Below are positions 40,005-53,613 of a stretch of 64,000 nucleotides of DNA, piece by piece. The position numbers and the translations under genes are program-made. Source of the DNA: Sulfuricurvum sp. Lineage in GTDB: Bacteria > Campylobacterota > Campylobacteria > Campylobacterales > Sulfurimonadaceae. Location: NCBI GenBank assembly GCA_030693335.1, contig JAUYAU010000004.1, positions 271,482 through 335,481 of the forward strand, given 5' to 3'. Numbering within the stretch: position 1 is the stretch's first letter; each line of letters starts with the position of its first letter. The notes under the pieces are model-generated. The model ran no database searches. It was not told the origin of the DNA and saw only the letters and a list, made by a program, of their open reading frames with translations.

Positions 40005-41312
40005 ATGCCATTAAAAGCCCTTCGCGATCGTCTCGGAAAAGAGAAGCTTCATACCGTTTTCGGAACCATTGTTAAAATTAGCCCTACGGTTATCGTAGCA
40101 GAAGGGCTGCATGTGAGTATTGGCGATACCGTTACGATTGTTTCCGATGTGAGTGCAGCAGAAGCGATGGGGATGGTAAGCGAGGTGGAGCGAAATCGAT
40201 TTTTTATCACCCCTTTTCGATTTGTAGAAGGATTTCGTGCCGGAGATAAGGTTTTTACCAATCAAACAGGTATGGCCATAGAGGTAGGTGATGGTTTGCT
40301 GGGACGGGTAGTGGATCCGTTTATGAACCCCATTGACGGAAAAGGACCCGTTTGGGGATCTCACATGGAGCCGATTATCAAGGCTCCCATCGCGGCAATG
40401 AAGCGGGGGATGATTGATGAACAATTCGCGGTTGGAGTCAAAACCATTGATGGTCTATTGACGTGTGGAAAAGGGCAGAAACTCGGTATTTTTGCCGGAA
40501 GCGGTGTAGGAAAATCGACGCTGATGGGGATGATCGTTCGCGGAAGCCAAGCACCGATTAAAGTCGTGGCACTCATCGGTGAGCGCGGACGCGAAGTTCC
40601 CGAGTTTATCGAAAAAAGTCTCGGTGGGAATTTGGAAAACACCGTATTGGTGGTTGCGACCAGTGATGATTCTCCGCTGATGCGCAAATACGGTGCATTT
40701 AGTGCAATGAGCGTGGCGGAGTATTTCAAATCTCAGGGGCACGATGTCCTCTTTATGATGGATTCGGTGACCCGTTTTGCTATGGCACAGCGTGAAATCG
40801 GGCTGGCATTAGGGGAGCCGCCTACGTCTAAAGGGTATCCCCCCTCCTCTCTAACCCTTTTGCCGCAGCTTATGGAGCGTGCGGGAAAAGAAGAAGGGCA
40901 TGGGTCAATCACCGCCTTTTTCACCGTCCTCGTCGAGGGGGATGATATGAGCGATCCGATTGCTGATCAGTCACGCTCTATTTTAGACGGACACATAGTA
41001 CTGTCTAGAGAACTTACCGATTTTGGGATTTATCCTCCTATTCACATTCTCAATTCCGCATCACGCGTTATGAATGATATTATCAGTGCTGAACATTTGG
41101 CGGCGGCACGTCGGTTCCGTCGCTTGTATACACTATTAAAAGAAAATGAGATGCTTATTCGCATCGGTGCCTACATCAAAGGTTCTGACAAAGAACTCGA
41201 TGAAGCCATTTCCAAAAAAGAGCAGATGGAAGCCTTTATGATGCAAGATGCTACTGCTATTACGGATTTTCAAGAGAGTATTGATACGATGGTTGCATTG
41301 ATGGCCCATTAA
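40005..41312 (+). CDS. fliI: Flagellar export ATPase FliI
   Basis: GIFAGSGVGKSTLMGMIVRG; VVALIGERGREVPEFIE; DSVTRFAMAQREIGLALGEPPTSKGYPPSSL. ATG at 40005 follows the folE stop; longer ORF overlaps folE. Confidence 0.92.
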   Translation: MPLKALRDRLGKEKLHTVFGTIVKISPTVIVAEGLHVSIGDTVTIVSDVSAAEAMGMVSEVERNRFFITPFRFVEGFRAGDKVFTNQTGMAIEVGDGLLGRVVDPFMNPIDGKGPVWGSHMEPIIKAPIAAMKRGMIDEQFAVGVKTIDGLLTCGKGQKLGIFAGSGVGKSTLMGMIVRGSQAPIKVVALIGERGREVPEFIEKSLGGNLENTVLVVATSDDSPLMRKYGAFSAMSVAEYFKSQGHDVLFMMDSVTRFAMAQREIGLALGEPPTSKGYPPSSLTLLPQLMERAGKEEGHGSITAFFTVLVEGDDMSDPIADQSRSILDGHIVLSRELTDFGIYPPIHILNSASRVMNDIISAEHLAAARRFRRLYTLLKENEMLIRIGAYIKGSDKELDEAISKKEQMEAFMMQDATAITDFQESIDTMVALMAH

Positions 41313-41344
41313 TAATCAATTCTTAAAGTATGCTAAATATAAAA

Positions 41345-41372
41345 AACCCTTAAGGTTAGTATAACAAGGGTT
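41345..41372. terminator. Hairpin downstream of fliI / upstream of nifS
   Basis: AACCCTT (41345-41351) and AAGGGTT (41366-41372), 14-nt loop; no clear U tract. Confidence 0.35.
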
Positions 41373-41435
41373 GCACTATCATCCCAAAAGTTAAACAAGA
41401 TAAAAATTGTCTTATTTAAAAGCACCTCACATTAG

Positions 41436-42659
<1,224 letters not shown>

Positions 42660-42670
42660 AGGATTCTATT

Positions 42671-43645
42671 ATGGCAAAAAATGATTTAATGAGCGGATCT
42701 CTTTGGGATCAGTACTCAAATAAAGTAACAACATTGATGAACGCCCCGACCAATCAGGGTGAAATCACACAAGAGGAGTGCGATACAGTAGGCCACAAGC
42801 TCATCGTTGCCGATTTTGGTGCAGAGAGCTGTGGAGATGCAGTTCGTTTATACTGGGAAGTAGATCCACAAAACGATACTATCGTTAATTCAAAGTTTAA
42901 AAGTTTTGGATGCGGTACAGCAATCGCTAGCTCGGACATGATGGCAGAGCTTTGTATCGGCAAAACGGTTCAAGAAGCGGTCAAAATTACCAACATTGAT
43001 GTTGAGATGGCGCTTCGTGATGATCCGGAGACTCCGGCAGTTCCACCACAAAAAATGCACTGTTCGGTTATGGCATATGACGTTATTAAAAAAGCAGCAG
43101 GCTTATACTTGGGCGTTGATGAAGGTAGTTTTGAAACTGAAATTATTGTGTGTGAATGTGCTCGTGTGAGTCTTGGGACACTCAAAGAGGTTATTCGTTT
43201 GAATGACCTTACGACCATTGAGCAAATTACCGACTACACTAAAGCGGGCGGTTTTTGTAAATCGTGTATCAAGCCTGGCGGACATGAGGCGCGCGAATAT
43301 TATCTTGTCGACATTCTCAATGGCGTACGTCATGAGATGGAGTTGGAAAAACTTCACAATGCAGCTGATGCAGGTATAACAGGTGATTTTGAAACTATGA
43401 CCATGGTTCAAAAAATCAAAGCGATTGATGCCGTCATTGATGAGAGTATTCGTCAGTTTCTGATTATGGACGGCGGAAACGTTGAAATCATCGACGTTAA
43501 AGATTCACCTGAGTATATTGACATTTACATTCGCTATTTGGGTGCATGTAACGGATGTGCGAGTTCAAGTACGGGTACCTTGTACGCGATTGAATCTACA
43601 CTCAAAGAAAAACTTTCTAACAAAATCCGCGTACTACCTATTTAA
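42671..43645 (+). CDS. nifU: NifU, three-domain Fe-S scaffold
   Basis: N-term IscU-like DFGAESCGDAVRLYW/FKSFGCGTAIASSDM; central CECARVSLGTLKEVI...GGFCKSC; C-term Nfu GACNGCASSSTGTLYAIE. Confidence 0.94.
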   Translation: MAKNDLMSGSLWDQYSNKVTTLMNAPTNQGEITQEECDTVGHKLIVADFGAESCGDAVRLYWEVDPQNDTIVNSKFKSFGCGTAIASSDMMAELCIGKTVQEAVKITNIDVEMALRDDPETPAVPPQKMHCSVMAYDVIKKAAGLYLGVDEGSFETEIIVCECARVSLGTLKEVIRLNDLTTIEQITDYTKAGGFCKSCIKPGGHEAREYYLVDILNGVRHEMELEKLHNAADAGITGDFETMTMVQKIKAIDAVIDESIRQFLIMDGGNVEIIDVKDSPEYIDIYIRYLGACNGCASSSTGTLYAIESTLKEKLSNKIRVLPI

Positions 43646-43690
43646 ACCTGCCTTTGAGCCTACTGCTGAAGTAAACTCAGCGTTAGCGCA

Positions 43691-43715
43691 GCCAATCGGG
43701 ACGTGTTCCGATGGC
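43691..43715. terminator. Hairpin between convergent nifU and phoH-like genes
   Basis: GCC(A)ATCGGGA-cgtg-TTCCGATGGC; strong stem, no U tract. Confidence 0.4.
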
Positions 43716-43722
43716 GTATTAA

Positions 43723-45186
43723 TTAGAAGTTATTATCAAACCAATTAGCAACATTACTGCGTATCGTGTGGCGCAGTTGTATTCCTGCCACAAAATCACT
43801 GTGCTGCGCTTTATTGAGTAAGCTCACAAGAGCATTGCGTCGTTTGGAGAGGAATGGGTGATCTATTTGTCCCGGGTCTCCCATGACGACCAGACGGGTT
43901 TCTTCTCCCATACGGGTACCGATCAGTTTGAGCGTTGCATTGGTCATATTTTGGGCTTCATCAATGATCACGAATTTGCGTGAGATCGTAGTCCCACGCA
44001 TATGAGCAATATCCATCGCTTCAATATTGTATTTTTTCATAAACAGTTCAGTTGCATTCTCTCGTTTTGCAGAGTTGGTGGTTCCTGTGAACTCTACGCG
44101 CGCATCAATAGAGTGTTTGTTTTGATGTTCAATCGTAAAGTTGACCGCAGCGTACAGTGGGTACATGAAATAACCCAGCTTCTGATCTTCATCCCCTTTT
44201 CGAAAGCCAAGCTCGGATTGCTGGTCGTTGGAAGTAACCGTATTTCGGGCATAGATGATCCCCTCAACAATCCCCTCTTCTACGAGTTCCAGTCCCGCTT
44301 GCAGTGCGACGAGGGTTTTTCCAGATCCTGTTGACCCTGCAACAACGGTAACAAAGTTTTGTGGATGGGTCATCATTGAAAAATAGAACTTTTGTTCTAT
44401 GTTCATCGGGCGCACCAAGTTCCCATCAAAATGTTCGCCGAAACGTCGATCAAAGTCGCACCATTCAAGCTGACCGTTTGAACTTAGTGCGTAGCGCTGA
44501 ATTCCTGTCGCATAGGTCTCTTGTGTGCTGCTGATGGCTTGCTCGATAAAAGTGAATTGTTCAAAATTATGATGTTCTCCATCGGTTGGAAATTCTGGGG
44601 ATCCAACATACGTATAGGTTGAGGAGAAGTCAATATCTTCAGGTGCTTCAACACTGCTGTTACGAATATTTTGAGTCGGAATTCCTCGGATTTCAGCGGC
44701 AATGCGAAACGACATGTCATTTGTTACCAGGGTGAGATCATAGTCATTAGCAATCTCTCCTATTTTGGCATCGTTCATCCCTTTTGGTTCGGAAAAGGAG
44801 GTGCTGATACGGTAGTTTTCTCGATGGATAATGTAAAACTCTATGGATACATCCTCGCCCCCATGTAACGAACGGTCAAACTTTAGATCAAGCCGATAGT
44901 AGCGGTCAGTAGTACATTGATCGGGATTTATCCGTTCTAAGATAATGGCGGGAAGTTCGATAGCAGCGATGGGCTCACCAAAAGCTACATCGGCTAAACG
45001 AAAAAACTCTCTTGCCTGAAAGCCGGCTTCTGAGCGCATATCGTCTTTTTTACTGTTGAGCTCGGATAGGACGATATTGGTAATAACGACGGCATTTTGG
45101 TTTTCTTGGCTAATACGCAAGATATTGGTATGGTCATCTAAAATGACCGAGGTATCTAAAAGGTAGGCTTTTTCTTTTTCACTCAC
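43723..45186 (-). CDS. PIN-domain + PhoH-like ATPase fusion
   Basis: N-term PIN YLLDTSVILDDHTNI...LVTNDMSFRIAA; C-term VVAGSTGSGKTLVALQAGLELVEEG, FVIIDEAQNMTNATLKLIGTRMGEETRLVVMGDPGQID. Confidence 0.92.
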   Translation of the reverse strand: MSEKEKAYLLDTSVILDDHTNILRISQENQNAVVITNIVLSELNSKKDDMRSEAGFQAREFFRLADVAFGEPIAAIELPAIILERINPDQCTTDRYYRLDLKFDRSLHGGEDVSIEFYIIHRENYRISTSFSEPKGMNDAKIGEIANDYDLTLVTNDMSFRIAAEIRGIPTQNIRNSSVEAPEDIDFSSTYTYVGSPEFPTDGEHHNFEQFTFIEQAISSTQETYATGIQRYALSSNGQLEWCDFDRRFGEHFDGNLVRPMNIEQKFYFSMMTHPQNFVTVVAGSTGSGKTLVALQAGLELVEEGIVEGIIYARNTVTSNDQQSELGFRKGDEDQKLGYFMYPLYAAVNFTIEHQNKHSIDARVEFTGTTNSAKRENATELFMKKYNIEAMDIAHMRGTTISRKFVIIDEAQNMTNATLKLIGTRMGEETRLVVMGDPGQIDHPFLSKRRNALVSLLNKAQHSDFVAGIQLRHTIRSNVANWFDNNF

Positions 45187-45233
45187 GTTGAACCCTTATT
45201 GAATAAAGATGGTCAATAGTAGCGAAAAAAATC

Positions 45234-46307
45234 TTAAGCGTAGTAGCCTTGAATCCCTTTCATGGTACGTCCCATGTTTAATAATACCATATCAGCTATA
45301 ACCAAGGCTGCCATGGATTCAACCACAACGGAGCCACGAATAGCTACGCATGGGTCATGACGTCCCTTGAGTGAGACGTGAACGCTTTGACCCGAGGTAT
45401 TAATGCTCTCTTGATCGATGAAAATAGAGGGGGTAGGTTTGAAGTGTACCTTGCAGATAACGTCATCCCCGTTGCTCATGCCGCCTAGTATTCCGCCGGA
45501 GTGATTGGTTTTAAACCCTTGAGCAGTGATAGGATCGTTGTTTGCGGATGCCAAGACTTGGGCACTGTGGATACCGTCTCCGATTTCGACTGCTTTGACG
45601 GCATTGATCCCCATCATAGCACTGGCCAAAACTGCATCCAGCTTATAATACAGTCCCTCGCCCAATCCGATCGGAAGGCCCGATATTTTGAGTGTTGCAA
45701 CTCCTCCCACGGAATCATGGTGATTCTTTGCTTCTAAAATAGCTGTTTTTTGGGCCTCTTCGACGCTTGGGTCTAAAGCATAGATAGGGCTTTTGGCTGG
45801 ATAGGTGAAATCCAGTTCGTTGCCTTGGATTCCATGAATCGCACTGATGCCGCTATGAAAGGTGATTCCGATTTTGGAGAGCATCAGTTTAGCAACCGCA
45901 CCTCCGGCAACGCGGGCTGCGGTTTCACGTGCACTGGAACGCCCGCCGCCGCGATAATCGCGCAGTCCGAATTTATGAAAATAGGTAAAATCGGCATGGC
46001 CTGGGCGAAAAATGTCTTTGACATTGGTATAATCACCGCTTTTTTGATCGGTGTTATAGATCACCATCATGATAGGGGTACCGGTACTAAACCCCTCAAA
46101 TACACCGCTGAGGATTTCAACGGTATCCGATTCTTTACGTGCGGTTGCAAATTCGTTTTGTCCCGGACGGCGACGATCAAGTTCGCTTTGGATATAGGCT
46201 TCATCGATTTGCAGTCCTGCTGGAACACCATCGAGTACACATCCGATTGCTTTGCCGTGGGATTCACCGTAGGTGGTCATGGTAAAGCGTTCTCCAAAAC
46301 GGTTCAT
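45234..46307 (-). CDS. aroC: Chorismate synthase
   Basis: [66 protein letters not shown]. Confidence 0.97.
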   Translation of the reverse strand: MNRFGERFTMTTYGESHGKAIGCVLDGVPAGLQIDEAYIQSELDRRRPGQNEFATARKESDTVEILSGVFEGFSTGTPIMMVIYNTDQKSGDYTNVKDIFRPGHADFTYFHKFGLRDYRGGGRSSARETAARVAGGAVAKLMLSKIGITFHSGISAIHGIQGNELDFTYPAKSPIYALDPSVEEAQKTAILEAKNHHDSVGGVATLKISGLPIGLGEGLYYKLDAVLASAMMGINAVKAVEIGDGIHSAQVLASANNDPITAQGFKTNHSGGILGGMSNGDDVICKVHFKPTPSIFIDQESINTSGQSVHVSLKGRHDPCVAIRGSVVVESMAALVIADMVLLNMGRTMKGIQGYYA

Positions 46308-46984
46308 TTGAGTTCCTTTGTCAAGATATCCAAGGCTATTTTGGCAGCTTCTTGCTGTGCTTGTTTTTTACTCTTTCCAACAGCGCTTGCGTACTTCTTT
46401 CCATCAATAAAGGCAGCGATTTCAAATTCTTTTTTATGATCAGGACCATGTGCTGCAACAAGCTGATAATCAGGAGTGATCCCATAATGGGCTTGGGTGA
46501 GTTCTTGGAGTGATGTTTTATAATCTTTAAAGAGGGAATCCAGCGAAATATCCGGATGCACTTTTTCAAGTAAATCGATGGTGATCGTGCGTACGGTATC
46601 CAATCCTACCTCTAGGTAAATAGCTCCCATTAATGCTTCGAATGCATTGGAGAGGAGAGAACTTTTGGTACGTCCACTGTTATTTTCTTCGGCATTGGAC
46701 AAATAGATGTATTCGCCAAGGTTCAAATAGATGGCAAGACGGGTAAACCCTCCCTCGTTGACGAGAGAAGCACGCATTTTTGAGAGGTTCCCCTCCTCAA
46801 AATGGGTGAACTTTTTATACAGGTATTCTCCGACGATCAGGTCCAAAACAGCATCCCCTAAAAATTCCAGGCGCTCATTATTGTAGGGCTGTTTGTAGCT
46901 TTTATGCGTCAGCGCTTCAATAAGGAGCTCTTTGTTTTTAAATTGATACCCTAATTGTTTTTGCAGGGTTTGTAAATCATTCAT
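46304..46984 (-). CDS. rnc: Ribonuclease III
   Basis: [35 protein letters not shown]-terminal dsRBD. Confidence 0.96.
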   Translation of the reverse strand: MNDLQTLQKQLGYQFKNKELLIEALTHKSYKQPYNNERLEFLGDAVLDLIVGEYLYKKFTHFEEGNLSKMRASLVNEGGFTRLAIYLNLGEYIYLSNAEENNSGRTKSSLLSNAFEALMGAIYLEVGLDTVRTITIDLLEKVHPDISLDSLFKDYKTSLQELTQAHYGITPDYQLVAAHGPDHKKEFEIAAFIDGKKYASAVGKSKKQAQQEAAKIALDILTKELK

Positions 46985-47013
46985 TGGTATTCAATCCTAG
47001 TTTAAATTTTTTA

Positions 47014-48057
47014 TTACTGAAAGGAGTTATTTTCTTCAAAATGTTCCTTGGAGAGGGTTAAAATTGGGCTTACCGTATCAATCGTATGGCAATGTGGGCA
47101 TCGGTGAAACGGAATAAAAGAGATCTGTTTACACTGCGCACATGCGTATTCAAATTGCAACGTTGCTTTACTGTTTGTACACTTACGCAGGGCAATCAGG
47201 GTATCTAGTTCAAATACCGAACTGCTCTGAGCCAAGTCAAGGGCACCGCGTGCTGTAAACAACTCACACAGATAGGCATTGCGTGAAATTATAGCTAAAT
47301 CAATTTTGTCTTCACTCAATCTCCATAAAACATCACTGAGCCGATGAGCCAAAGAGTGATCGAATATTTCCCATGCCAGAACACTGCGGTGGGTAAAGAG
47401 ATAGTCAAAAATCAAATACCCGAGGCTTAATGTCTCACGATAAATTGTGCAGAGTTGCTGGCATCGCTCGTCAACGGTTAGTTTTGGGTCTACAAGAATG
47501 ATTCGGCATTTTAGATAGGTTTGTATGGGATGCGATTGGGGTTGAAGCTCAAGCAAGGATTCGCTTACCTCGAGCGCTTGATCAAATTGTTGGAGCTGTT
47601 CGTACACTAATATCAGATAATGCAAAGCAGCTGGCGTGCGCGGATGCTCACTAAGTACCTGAACAAAACTCACTCGCGCTCTTTCTAAAAAACCTGCTTT
47701 AAAATAGGCTTTTCCCAAAAGTAAGAGCACCTCTTTTTGAAATAAGGGTTCGCTGTATTTGGAGAGAATGGCAAGATAAATCTCAATGCTTTTTTCAAAG
47801 TTCCCCTGAACTTCGAAAGCTGATGCAAGCAAAAGCCACGATTCGTTATTGATCGTATTGTTATGTATTTGCAAAGAAATAGGAGTGGAGTCGTCACCCT
47901 CATCAAATGTACCCAAAAAGGACTCGAGTGAACGGTGCGCCTTGGAAGCTTTGTACCGTCCGCCCCAATAACTTAGAAATGAGATAACAAACAGCAAAAG
48001 AAAAAAGAGGATGATGCCAAAGAGCGGATCTCGATATTCAATGTAAAACGTATCCAT
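47014..48057 (-). CDS. LapB/YciM-like TPR protein with N-terminal TM and C-terminal metal-binding Cys pairs
   Basis: TM (LFGIILFFLLLFVISFLSYW), TPR repeats, terminal CAQCKQISFIPFHRCPHC rubredoxin-like motif. Confidence 0.7.
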   Translation of the reverse strand: MDTFYIEYRDPLFGIILFFLLLFVISFLSYWGGRYKASKAHRSLESFLGTFDEGDDSTPISLQIHNNTINNESWLLLASAFEVQGNFEKSIEIYLAILSKYSEPLFQKEVLLLLGKAYFKAGFLERARVSFVQVLSEHPRTPAALHYLILVYEQLQQFDQALEVSESLLELQPQSHPIQTYLKCRIILVDPKLTVDERCQQLCTIYRETLSLGYLIFDYLFTHRSVLAWEIFDHSLAHRLSDVLWRLSEDKIDLAIISRNAYLCELFTARGALDLAQSSSVFELDTLIALRKCTNSKATLQFEYACAQCKQISFIPFHRCPHCHTIDTVSPILTLSKEHFEENNSFQ

Positions 48058-49658
48058 TAAAAGAGCCTTTCTAGCATTAATTGCATGGAGACTTTTCCAT
48101 TGAATTCATTTTTATTGACGGTATAGCTACAGCTGAGCTGTTTGTCCTCGGGACACTCCAGCACTCTTCGAAAGGCGATCAGTTCAATCGTTTTTGAAAG
48201 CGTTGGAACAGGGCGAAGTTCGAGTCGGCTGTGAGATTTATCACTGCCAAAGAGTTTGATCTGGACAACGTGGGCATCGCGCAGTAAAAACCGCGGACGG
48301 GGATTCCCCTCACCGTACGGTTCAAATTTCTGAAGCAGTTCCAGCAGCTCGAAATTAATCGATTCGGACTCCAGCTCCCCCAAAATATCACTTTGAGGGA
48401 TAAAATCATCGGGATGAATGGACTTGGCTGCTTCGTTTATAAGAAGACGAAACTGATCGACATTCGCCAAATCCATGGAGAGCCCTGCTGCCATTTTATG
48501 GCCGCCGAATTTTGCCAATAGATGCTCTTGGGATTTAATCAGAGTATAGAGATCAACATTCCCGATACTTCGGCCTGATCCCTTTGCGATACCATTGTGG
48601 ATACTCAATACGATGGCGGGTTTTTGAAAATGGTTTACAAGTCTGGAGGCAACAATTCCGACAACCCCCTCATTCCAGTTTTCTCCCGCTACAACGATCA
48701 CTTTGTCAGTGGAGGCTACGCTGCACATAGCACGTGCTGTTGTATCCGCTTCGATCTCTTTGCGAAGCGCGTTAAGAGACGTTAAAAGGTCAAATTGATG
48801 ATACGCTTTTTCGGTTGTTTTAGCGGTTAAAAAATCCAATGCGATCGAAGCATCTTCGAGACGTCCGGCACTGTTAATACGCGGTGCGATTTGAAAACCG
48901 ATGTCTTCTGAGGAAATAGCAGAACGATTGAGAATGTCGCGGATGATAACAAATGGGGGTAGAGACGATGTATTCATCATCTCTAGACCTGTCTTGACGA
49001 TGGCGCGATTGATTCCCACCAGTGGCATGACATCGGCGATAACAGCGAGAGCCAGAAAGGGGAAAAACTGGCGCATGTCGATGGACAGACCAAGCTCTTG
49101 TTTGATCAAGCCCATCAAAAGCCATCCTACCTGTGCTCCACAGATATCTTTGAACGGATAGGGGCAATCACGCTGTTTTGGATTGACGATGGCATAGACG
49201 TCGGGGAGAATGTCGCTTGGGGTATGGTGATCGGTGATGATGAGATCAATACCTCTTGTCTTACATACTTCGGCGGCTTCAATGGCATTGATCCCATTGT
49301 CTACCGTAAACACGACATGAGCATCGATACGCTCCAGTACCCCTTTGGAAACACCATAACCATCACTAAAGCGGTTCGGTATTGTGGCGCTTAGAGGATA
49401 GGGGATGAGGTCGAAAAAGCGTTTCACAATTGCGGTAGAGGTTACCCCGTCTACGTCATAATCCCCTACAAGGGCTATCTTTTCACCCTTGCGAATCGCA
49501 TCGGCTATGCGCTTAGCGGCTTTTAGGGCATCTTTGAGTTGGCTTGGGTGTGGAATATCGGAGAGTTTTTCGCTTTGACTGCTTATACGTCTTAATAGGA
49601 GGGTATTGAGATTCTCGTGGCTGAGTTGCGGTACCTCAAGCAGGATTTGTTTGCTCAA
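48057..49658 (-). CDS. recJ: Single-stranded-DNA-specific exonuclease RecJ
   Basis: [73 protein letters not shown]. Confidence 0.95.
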   Translation of the reverse strand: MSKQILLEVPQLSHENLNTLLLRRISSQSEKLSDIPHPSQLKDALKAAKRIADAIRKGEKIALVGDYDVDGVTSTAIVKRFFDLIPYPLSATIPNRFSDGYGVSKGVLERIDAHVVFTVDNGINAIEAAEVCKTRGIDLIITDHHTPSDILPDVYAIVNPKQRDCPYPFKDICGAQVGWLLMGLIKQELGLSIDMRQFFPFLALAVIADVMPLVGINRAIVKTGLEMMNTSSLPPFVIIRDILNRSAISSEDIGFQIAPRINSAGRLEDASIALDFLTAKTTEKAYHQFDLLTSLNALRKEIEADTTARAMCSVASTDKVIVVAGENWNEGVVGIVASRLVNHFQKPAIVLSIHNGIAKGSGRSIGNVDLYTLIKSQEHLLAKFGGHKMAAGLSMDLANVDQFRLLINEAAKSIHPDDFIPQSDILGELESESINFELLELLQKFEPYGEGNPRPRFLLRDAHVVQIKLFGSDKSHSRLELRPVPTLSKTIELIAFRRVLECPEDKQLSCSYTVNKNEFNGKVSMQLMLERLF

Positions 49659-51264
49659 AGGTAGCCTTCACAAATGCAAGAATGGTAGCATTAGGTGTCT
49701 GTAAACGCGAGGTAAACTCTGGATGAAATTGTACCCCTAAAAACCACGGATGGCTAGGTATCTCAACCGCTTCGATGAGACCGTCGGATTCACCCGTGAT
49801 AATCATACCTGCACGCTCTAAATCATCACGATAGGTAGGATTCGCTTCATAACGGTGACGATGACGCTCAAAAATAAGTTTTGCACCATTGTAAGCCGCA
49901 CGCAGGTGAGACCCTTCCTTGGTTTCACATGGGTATTCGCCCAAGCGCATCGTTCCGCCCATTGGCGAGCGGTGAGTGCGCAGCTGTTTTTGGCCTGATT
50001 GGTCAATAAAGTTATCGATCAAGTAAATCATAGGATGGGTGGTTTGAGGATTAAATTCGATAGAGTTGGCATCCGTAAATCCCAAAACATTACGGGCATA
50101 TTCCACAAGTGAAAGCTGCATTCCCAAACAAATCCCCAGATACGGCACACGGTTTTCCCTCGCATAGCGAATGGCTTTGATTTTTCCCTCAACTCCGCGG
50201 TTCCCAAATCCTCCGGCCACAAGCACCGAATCACAGTCACGCAAGAAAATTTCCGCCCCTTGCTCCTCGATCTTTTCGCTGTCAATCCAGCTGATATTGA
50301 CGCGGGTATCGAGATGGGCACCTGAATGGATCAACGCCTCTATGAGGGATTTATAGGATTCTTTGAGCTCGAGGTATTTTCCGACAAAACCGATATTGAC
50401 ACGGTATTTAGGGGAAACGATTTTTTTAACCAAAGAGTCCCATTGTTCCATGTCCGGCTTGAGCTCACCCAAATCCAGCTCTTTTGCAATCGGTACTAGA
50501 ATATTTTGGTGCAAGAACGTCAGCGGTATTGCATAGATTGTTGCGGCATCAAGTGCTTCGATAATGCTGTCAGCGGAGACATCACAACTAAGTGCCAATT
50601 TTTTCTTGAATGTTTTAGGGAGTTGTTCTTCGCTTCGCGCAATGATCATTTGTGGCGTGATACCAATACGGCGCAGCTCCTGAACTGAATGCTGAGTAGG
50701 TTTGCTTTTATGCTCGCCTGCGGCTTTGATAAACGGAATGAGCGTAACGTGGATGAAGAATGTCCCCTCAACCTCGTCGTCATGTTTCATCATACGGATC
50801 GCTTCCATAAACGGCAATCCCTCGATGTCTCCGACCGTACCGCCCAGCTCCACGACGAGAATTTCATGATCTTCTCCCGCTTTTTTGATACGATCAACGA
50901 TTTCTCCGACGATATGGGGAACAACCTGAATAGTTTGACCAAGGTATCCACCTGCCCGTTCACGCTCGATAACACTGCTGTAAACTTGACCTGTTGTAAA
51001 ATTGCTCGTGCGTAAAAACGAGGCATCCAAAAAGCGCTCATAGTTTCCTACGTCCAAGTCGGTTTCAGCACCGTCTTTAGTAACAAATACTTCGCCATGC
51101 TCCAATGGGCTCATGGTCCCCGGATCGACATTGATGTATGGATCAATTTTAAGCATACCTACTTTTTTGCCTGCGTGGGTCAGCAATGCGCCGATACTTG
51201 CAGCCGTAATCCCTTTTCCAAGAGAGCTCAATACGCCACCGGTTACAAAAATATACTTGGTCAT
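49636..51264 (-). CDS. pyrG: CTP synthase
   Basis: [85 protein letters not shown]. Confidence 0.98.
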   Translation of the reverse strand: MTKYIFVTGGVLSSLGKGITAASIGALLTHAGKKVGMLKIDPYINVDPGTMSPLEHGEVFVTKDGAETDLDVGNYERFLDASFLRTSNFTTGQVYSSVIERERAGGYLGQTIQVVPHIVGEIVDRIKKAGEDHEILVVELGGTVGDIEGLPFMEAIRMMKHDDEVEGTFFIHVTLIPFIKAAGEHKSKPTQHSVQELRRIGITPQMIIARSEEQLPKTFKKKLALSCDVSADSIIEALDAATIYAIPLTFLHQNILVPIAKELDLGELKPDMEQWDSLVKKIVSPKYRVNIGFVGKYLELKESYKSLIEALIHSGAHLDTRVNISWIDSEKIEEQGAEIFLRDCDSVLVAGGFGNRGVEGKIKAIRYARENRVPYLGICLGMQLSLVEYARNVLGFTDANSIEFNPQTTHPMIYLIDNFIDQSGQKQLRTHRSPMGGTMRLGEYPCETKEGSHLRAAYNGAKLIFERHRHRYEANPTYRDDLERAGMIITGESDGLIEAVEIPSHPWFLGVQFHPEFTSRLQTPNATILAFVKATFEQTNPA

Positions 51265-51397
51265 GAGATATTCCTTCGGATTATGGATCAAAATTTTGGG
51301 TGAAAATAGGCCAAATAGGCACACATAACGACTTTAAGAAGCCGTATTTTAAGTAGGCCATTATATACTGTTATCGCTTATAAAAAGGAAAATTTTA

Positions 51398-53017
51398 ATG
51401 GAATCGGCTCTTTATTATCTTACGATTGCACTTGGGATTTCGATTGTTGTCAATCTTATTTTAAAACGCTTAGGTGTTTCCCAGATTATCGGCTACATTA
51501 TGACAGGAACCGTTGTTGCGTATGCGTTTGATTTGCGCCACATGACAGACTCTGATACGCTTGAAACGATTGCTGAGTTTGGTGTGGTCTTTTTGATGTT
51601 TACCATCGGTTTGGAAGTATCGCTTCGCCGATTGGCTACAATGAAGATTGACGTCTTTTTAAATGGATTTTTACAGACAACTTTGACGGCAGCGGTTATC
51701 TTTAGTGCATGTTATGGCTTGTTTGATCTTGATTTTGCAACATCAATGATCATCTCCATGTCTCTTGCGCTCTCTTCCACGGCAGTAGTGTTAAGTCATA
51801 TGAAAGCGAGTAAGGAGATAACCCGTCCGTACGGACAGCGCTCTATGGGGATTTTGATTTATCAGGATTTGGCGGTTATTCCTATCTTGATTTTGATTGG
51901 ATTTTTGAGTGCGGGAACGGATAATATCGGACAAGTATTATTGCAAACAACTTTTAGTGCTATTTTAGTCGTGAGTCTGCTGTTTGTCGTTGGAAAGAAA
52001 CTGATGACGTGGTTGCTGCATTTTTCATCCAGCAGCAATGTTGAAGAATTATTTATGGGATCGGTTTTATTGATTGTTGTCGGCGCATCGCTTAGCGCTC
52101 ACGCTTTTGGATTTACCTATTCGCTGGGAGCGTTTCTCGCAGGGATGATTATTGCTGAAACTCATTATCATAACAAAGTAGAATCGGATATCGCTCCTTT
52201 CAAAGATTTGCTTTTGGGGACCTTTTTCGTAACAGTAGGGATGAAAATCGATGTCCTCTTTTTCGCCGCACACGTGGGAGAAATTTTCGGGCTCTTAATA
52301 ATTATTTTACTGATAAAAGCGGTTATTATTTTTGGAGTCGTCCGTATTTATTCCAAGGGTAAAACGGCATTTAAGACGGCCATTGCCTTGTCTCAAGTCG
52401 GGGAGTTTTCATTCGCTATTTTTGCCCTTGCAGGGAATAATAAGATTTTAGAACCCGAGCTGGTTCAAATGCTTGTTTTAATTACCGTACTCTCTATTGT
52501 TGCAACACCGTTTATTCTCTCGAGGGTAAGCGCCATTGCGGAATTGTTTTTTAAAGAGACGAGCTTAACGGAAAACTTTGATGCTCTTGCGGCATATCGT
52601 AATCATGTGATCGTGTGCGGATACGGTATAGTGGGAAAGTTTGTTGTTAAAGCTTTGCAGTTAGAAGAGGTTAAATACATTATTGTGGACAACAGTTATA
52701 AGCATGTTCAAGAAGCTCTTGCTGATGGTGAAAAAGCCTATTACGGAGATATGTCTAAGATTCAGATTTTAGACAAACTGCACATTCATGACGCCATCAG
52801 TGTTATTGTGACACTTGATAATATGGTGAAAAAACGGTTAATCTGTGAGAGTATCCTGAGCTATGCACCTCAGGTTAAAGTCGTTGTCAAAGTAGTAAGC
52901 ATAGAAGAAAAAAGAGAATTGCGAGGACTTCCGATCACGGTAACCGTGGACGGGAAAAAAGAGGTCGCTAGTAAGCTGGTATGCGAAGCGCTGTATTGCG
53001 ATTTAGTTTCCTCTTGA
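51398..53017 (+). CDS. Cation:proton antiporter, Kef-type (CPA2) with C-terminal TrkA-N/NAD-binding domain
   Basis: [53 protein letters not shown]. Confidence 0.9.
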   Translation: MESALYYLTIALGISIVVNLILKRLGVSQIIGYIMTGTVVAYAFDLRHMTDSDTLETIAEFGVVFLMFTIGLEVSLRRLATMKIDVFLNGFLQTTLTAAVIFSACYGLFDLDFATSMIISMSLALSSTAVVLSHMKASKEITRPYGQRSMGILIYQDLAVIPILILIGFLSAGTDNIGQVLLQTTFSAILVVSLLFVVGKKLMTWLLHFSSSSNVEELFMGSVLLIVVGASLSAHAFGFTYSLGAFLAGMIIAETHYHNKVESDIAPFKDLLLGTFFVTVGMKIDVLFFAAHVGEIFGLLIIILLIKAVIIFGVVRIYSKGKTAFKTAIALSQVGEFSFAIFALAGNNKILEPELVQMLVLITVLSIVATPFILSRVSAIAELFFKETSLTENFDALAAYRNHVIVCGYGIVGKFVVKALQLEEVKYIIVDNSYKHVQEALADGEKAYYGDMSKIQILDKLHIHDAISVIVTLDNMVKKRLICESILSYAPQVKVVVKVVSIEEKRELRGLPITVTVDGKKEVASKLVCEALYCDLVSS

Positions 53018-53611
53018 TCCAGGTTTAATAGCCTCAGATCCGCCTTTACACAGCGGGCACTGATCGGGTGCATACATTTCAAAATCAAAATCCGCCAAAG
53101 CAAAGAGCGGCTTTTTCTCAGGTAAAGAACAGTTTTCTTTACGTTCTAGGGTGCTTCCGTCACGTTTGCAAAATCCACGATTAGCCAATGCAGCAAATGC
53201 GACAACCTTTCCGCCAAGCGCTTCAATAGCGCGCGCAGCCTCTAGCGCTGAACCACCCGTAGTGATAATGTCTTCACATATGAGAACGCGTTCACCTGGA
53301 TTGATTTCAAACCCGCGACGAATCTGCATCTCTCCGTTGACACGTTCGGCAAAAATAGAGCGCTTGTCCAGAGCGGTTGCCAATGCAAAGCCGGCGATAA
53401 GTCCGCCAAGCGCAGGAGCGCATACGGTATCGATTTGCAATCCGCTTGCGTTAATCTGTACCGCAAGTGCATCCGCCAAGAGTTTAGCTGTTTTAGGGTC
53501 TTCGAGCACTTTTGCCGATTGGAGGTAATATTGGGAGTGATTGCCTGAACTTAATTTGAAATGCCCTTCTAGAAGAGCATCGGCATTCATATAGATAGCT
53601 TTGACGTCCAT
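53003..53611 (-). CDS. pyrE: Orotate phosphoribosyltransferase
   Basis: [55 protein letters not shown]. Confidence 0.95.
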   Translation of the reverse strand: MDVKAIYMNADALLEGHFKLSSGNHSQYYLQSAKVLEDPKTAKLLADALAVQINASGLQIDTVCAPALGGLIAGFALATALDKRSIFAERVNGEMQIRRGFEINPGERVLICEDIITTGGSALEAARAIEALGGKVVAFAALANRGFCKRDGSTLERKENCSLPEKKPLFALADFDFEMYAPDQCPLCKGGSEAIKPGSRGN

Positions 53612-53613
53612 GA

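Noticed and set aside
41345-41372. Hairpin upstream of nifS as an Fe-S-responsive riboregulator
   Set aside because: Better explained as a fliI terminator-like stem; no additional evidence for ligand or regulator binding.
45825-46439. 204-aa plus-strand ORF opposite aroC/rnc
   Set aside because: Antisense to two conserved genes.
53151-53528. 125-aa plus-strand ORF opposite pyrE
   Set aside because: Shadow ORF antisense to conserved pyrE.
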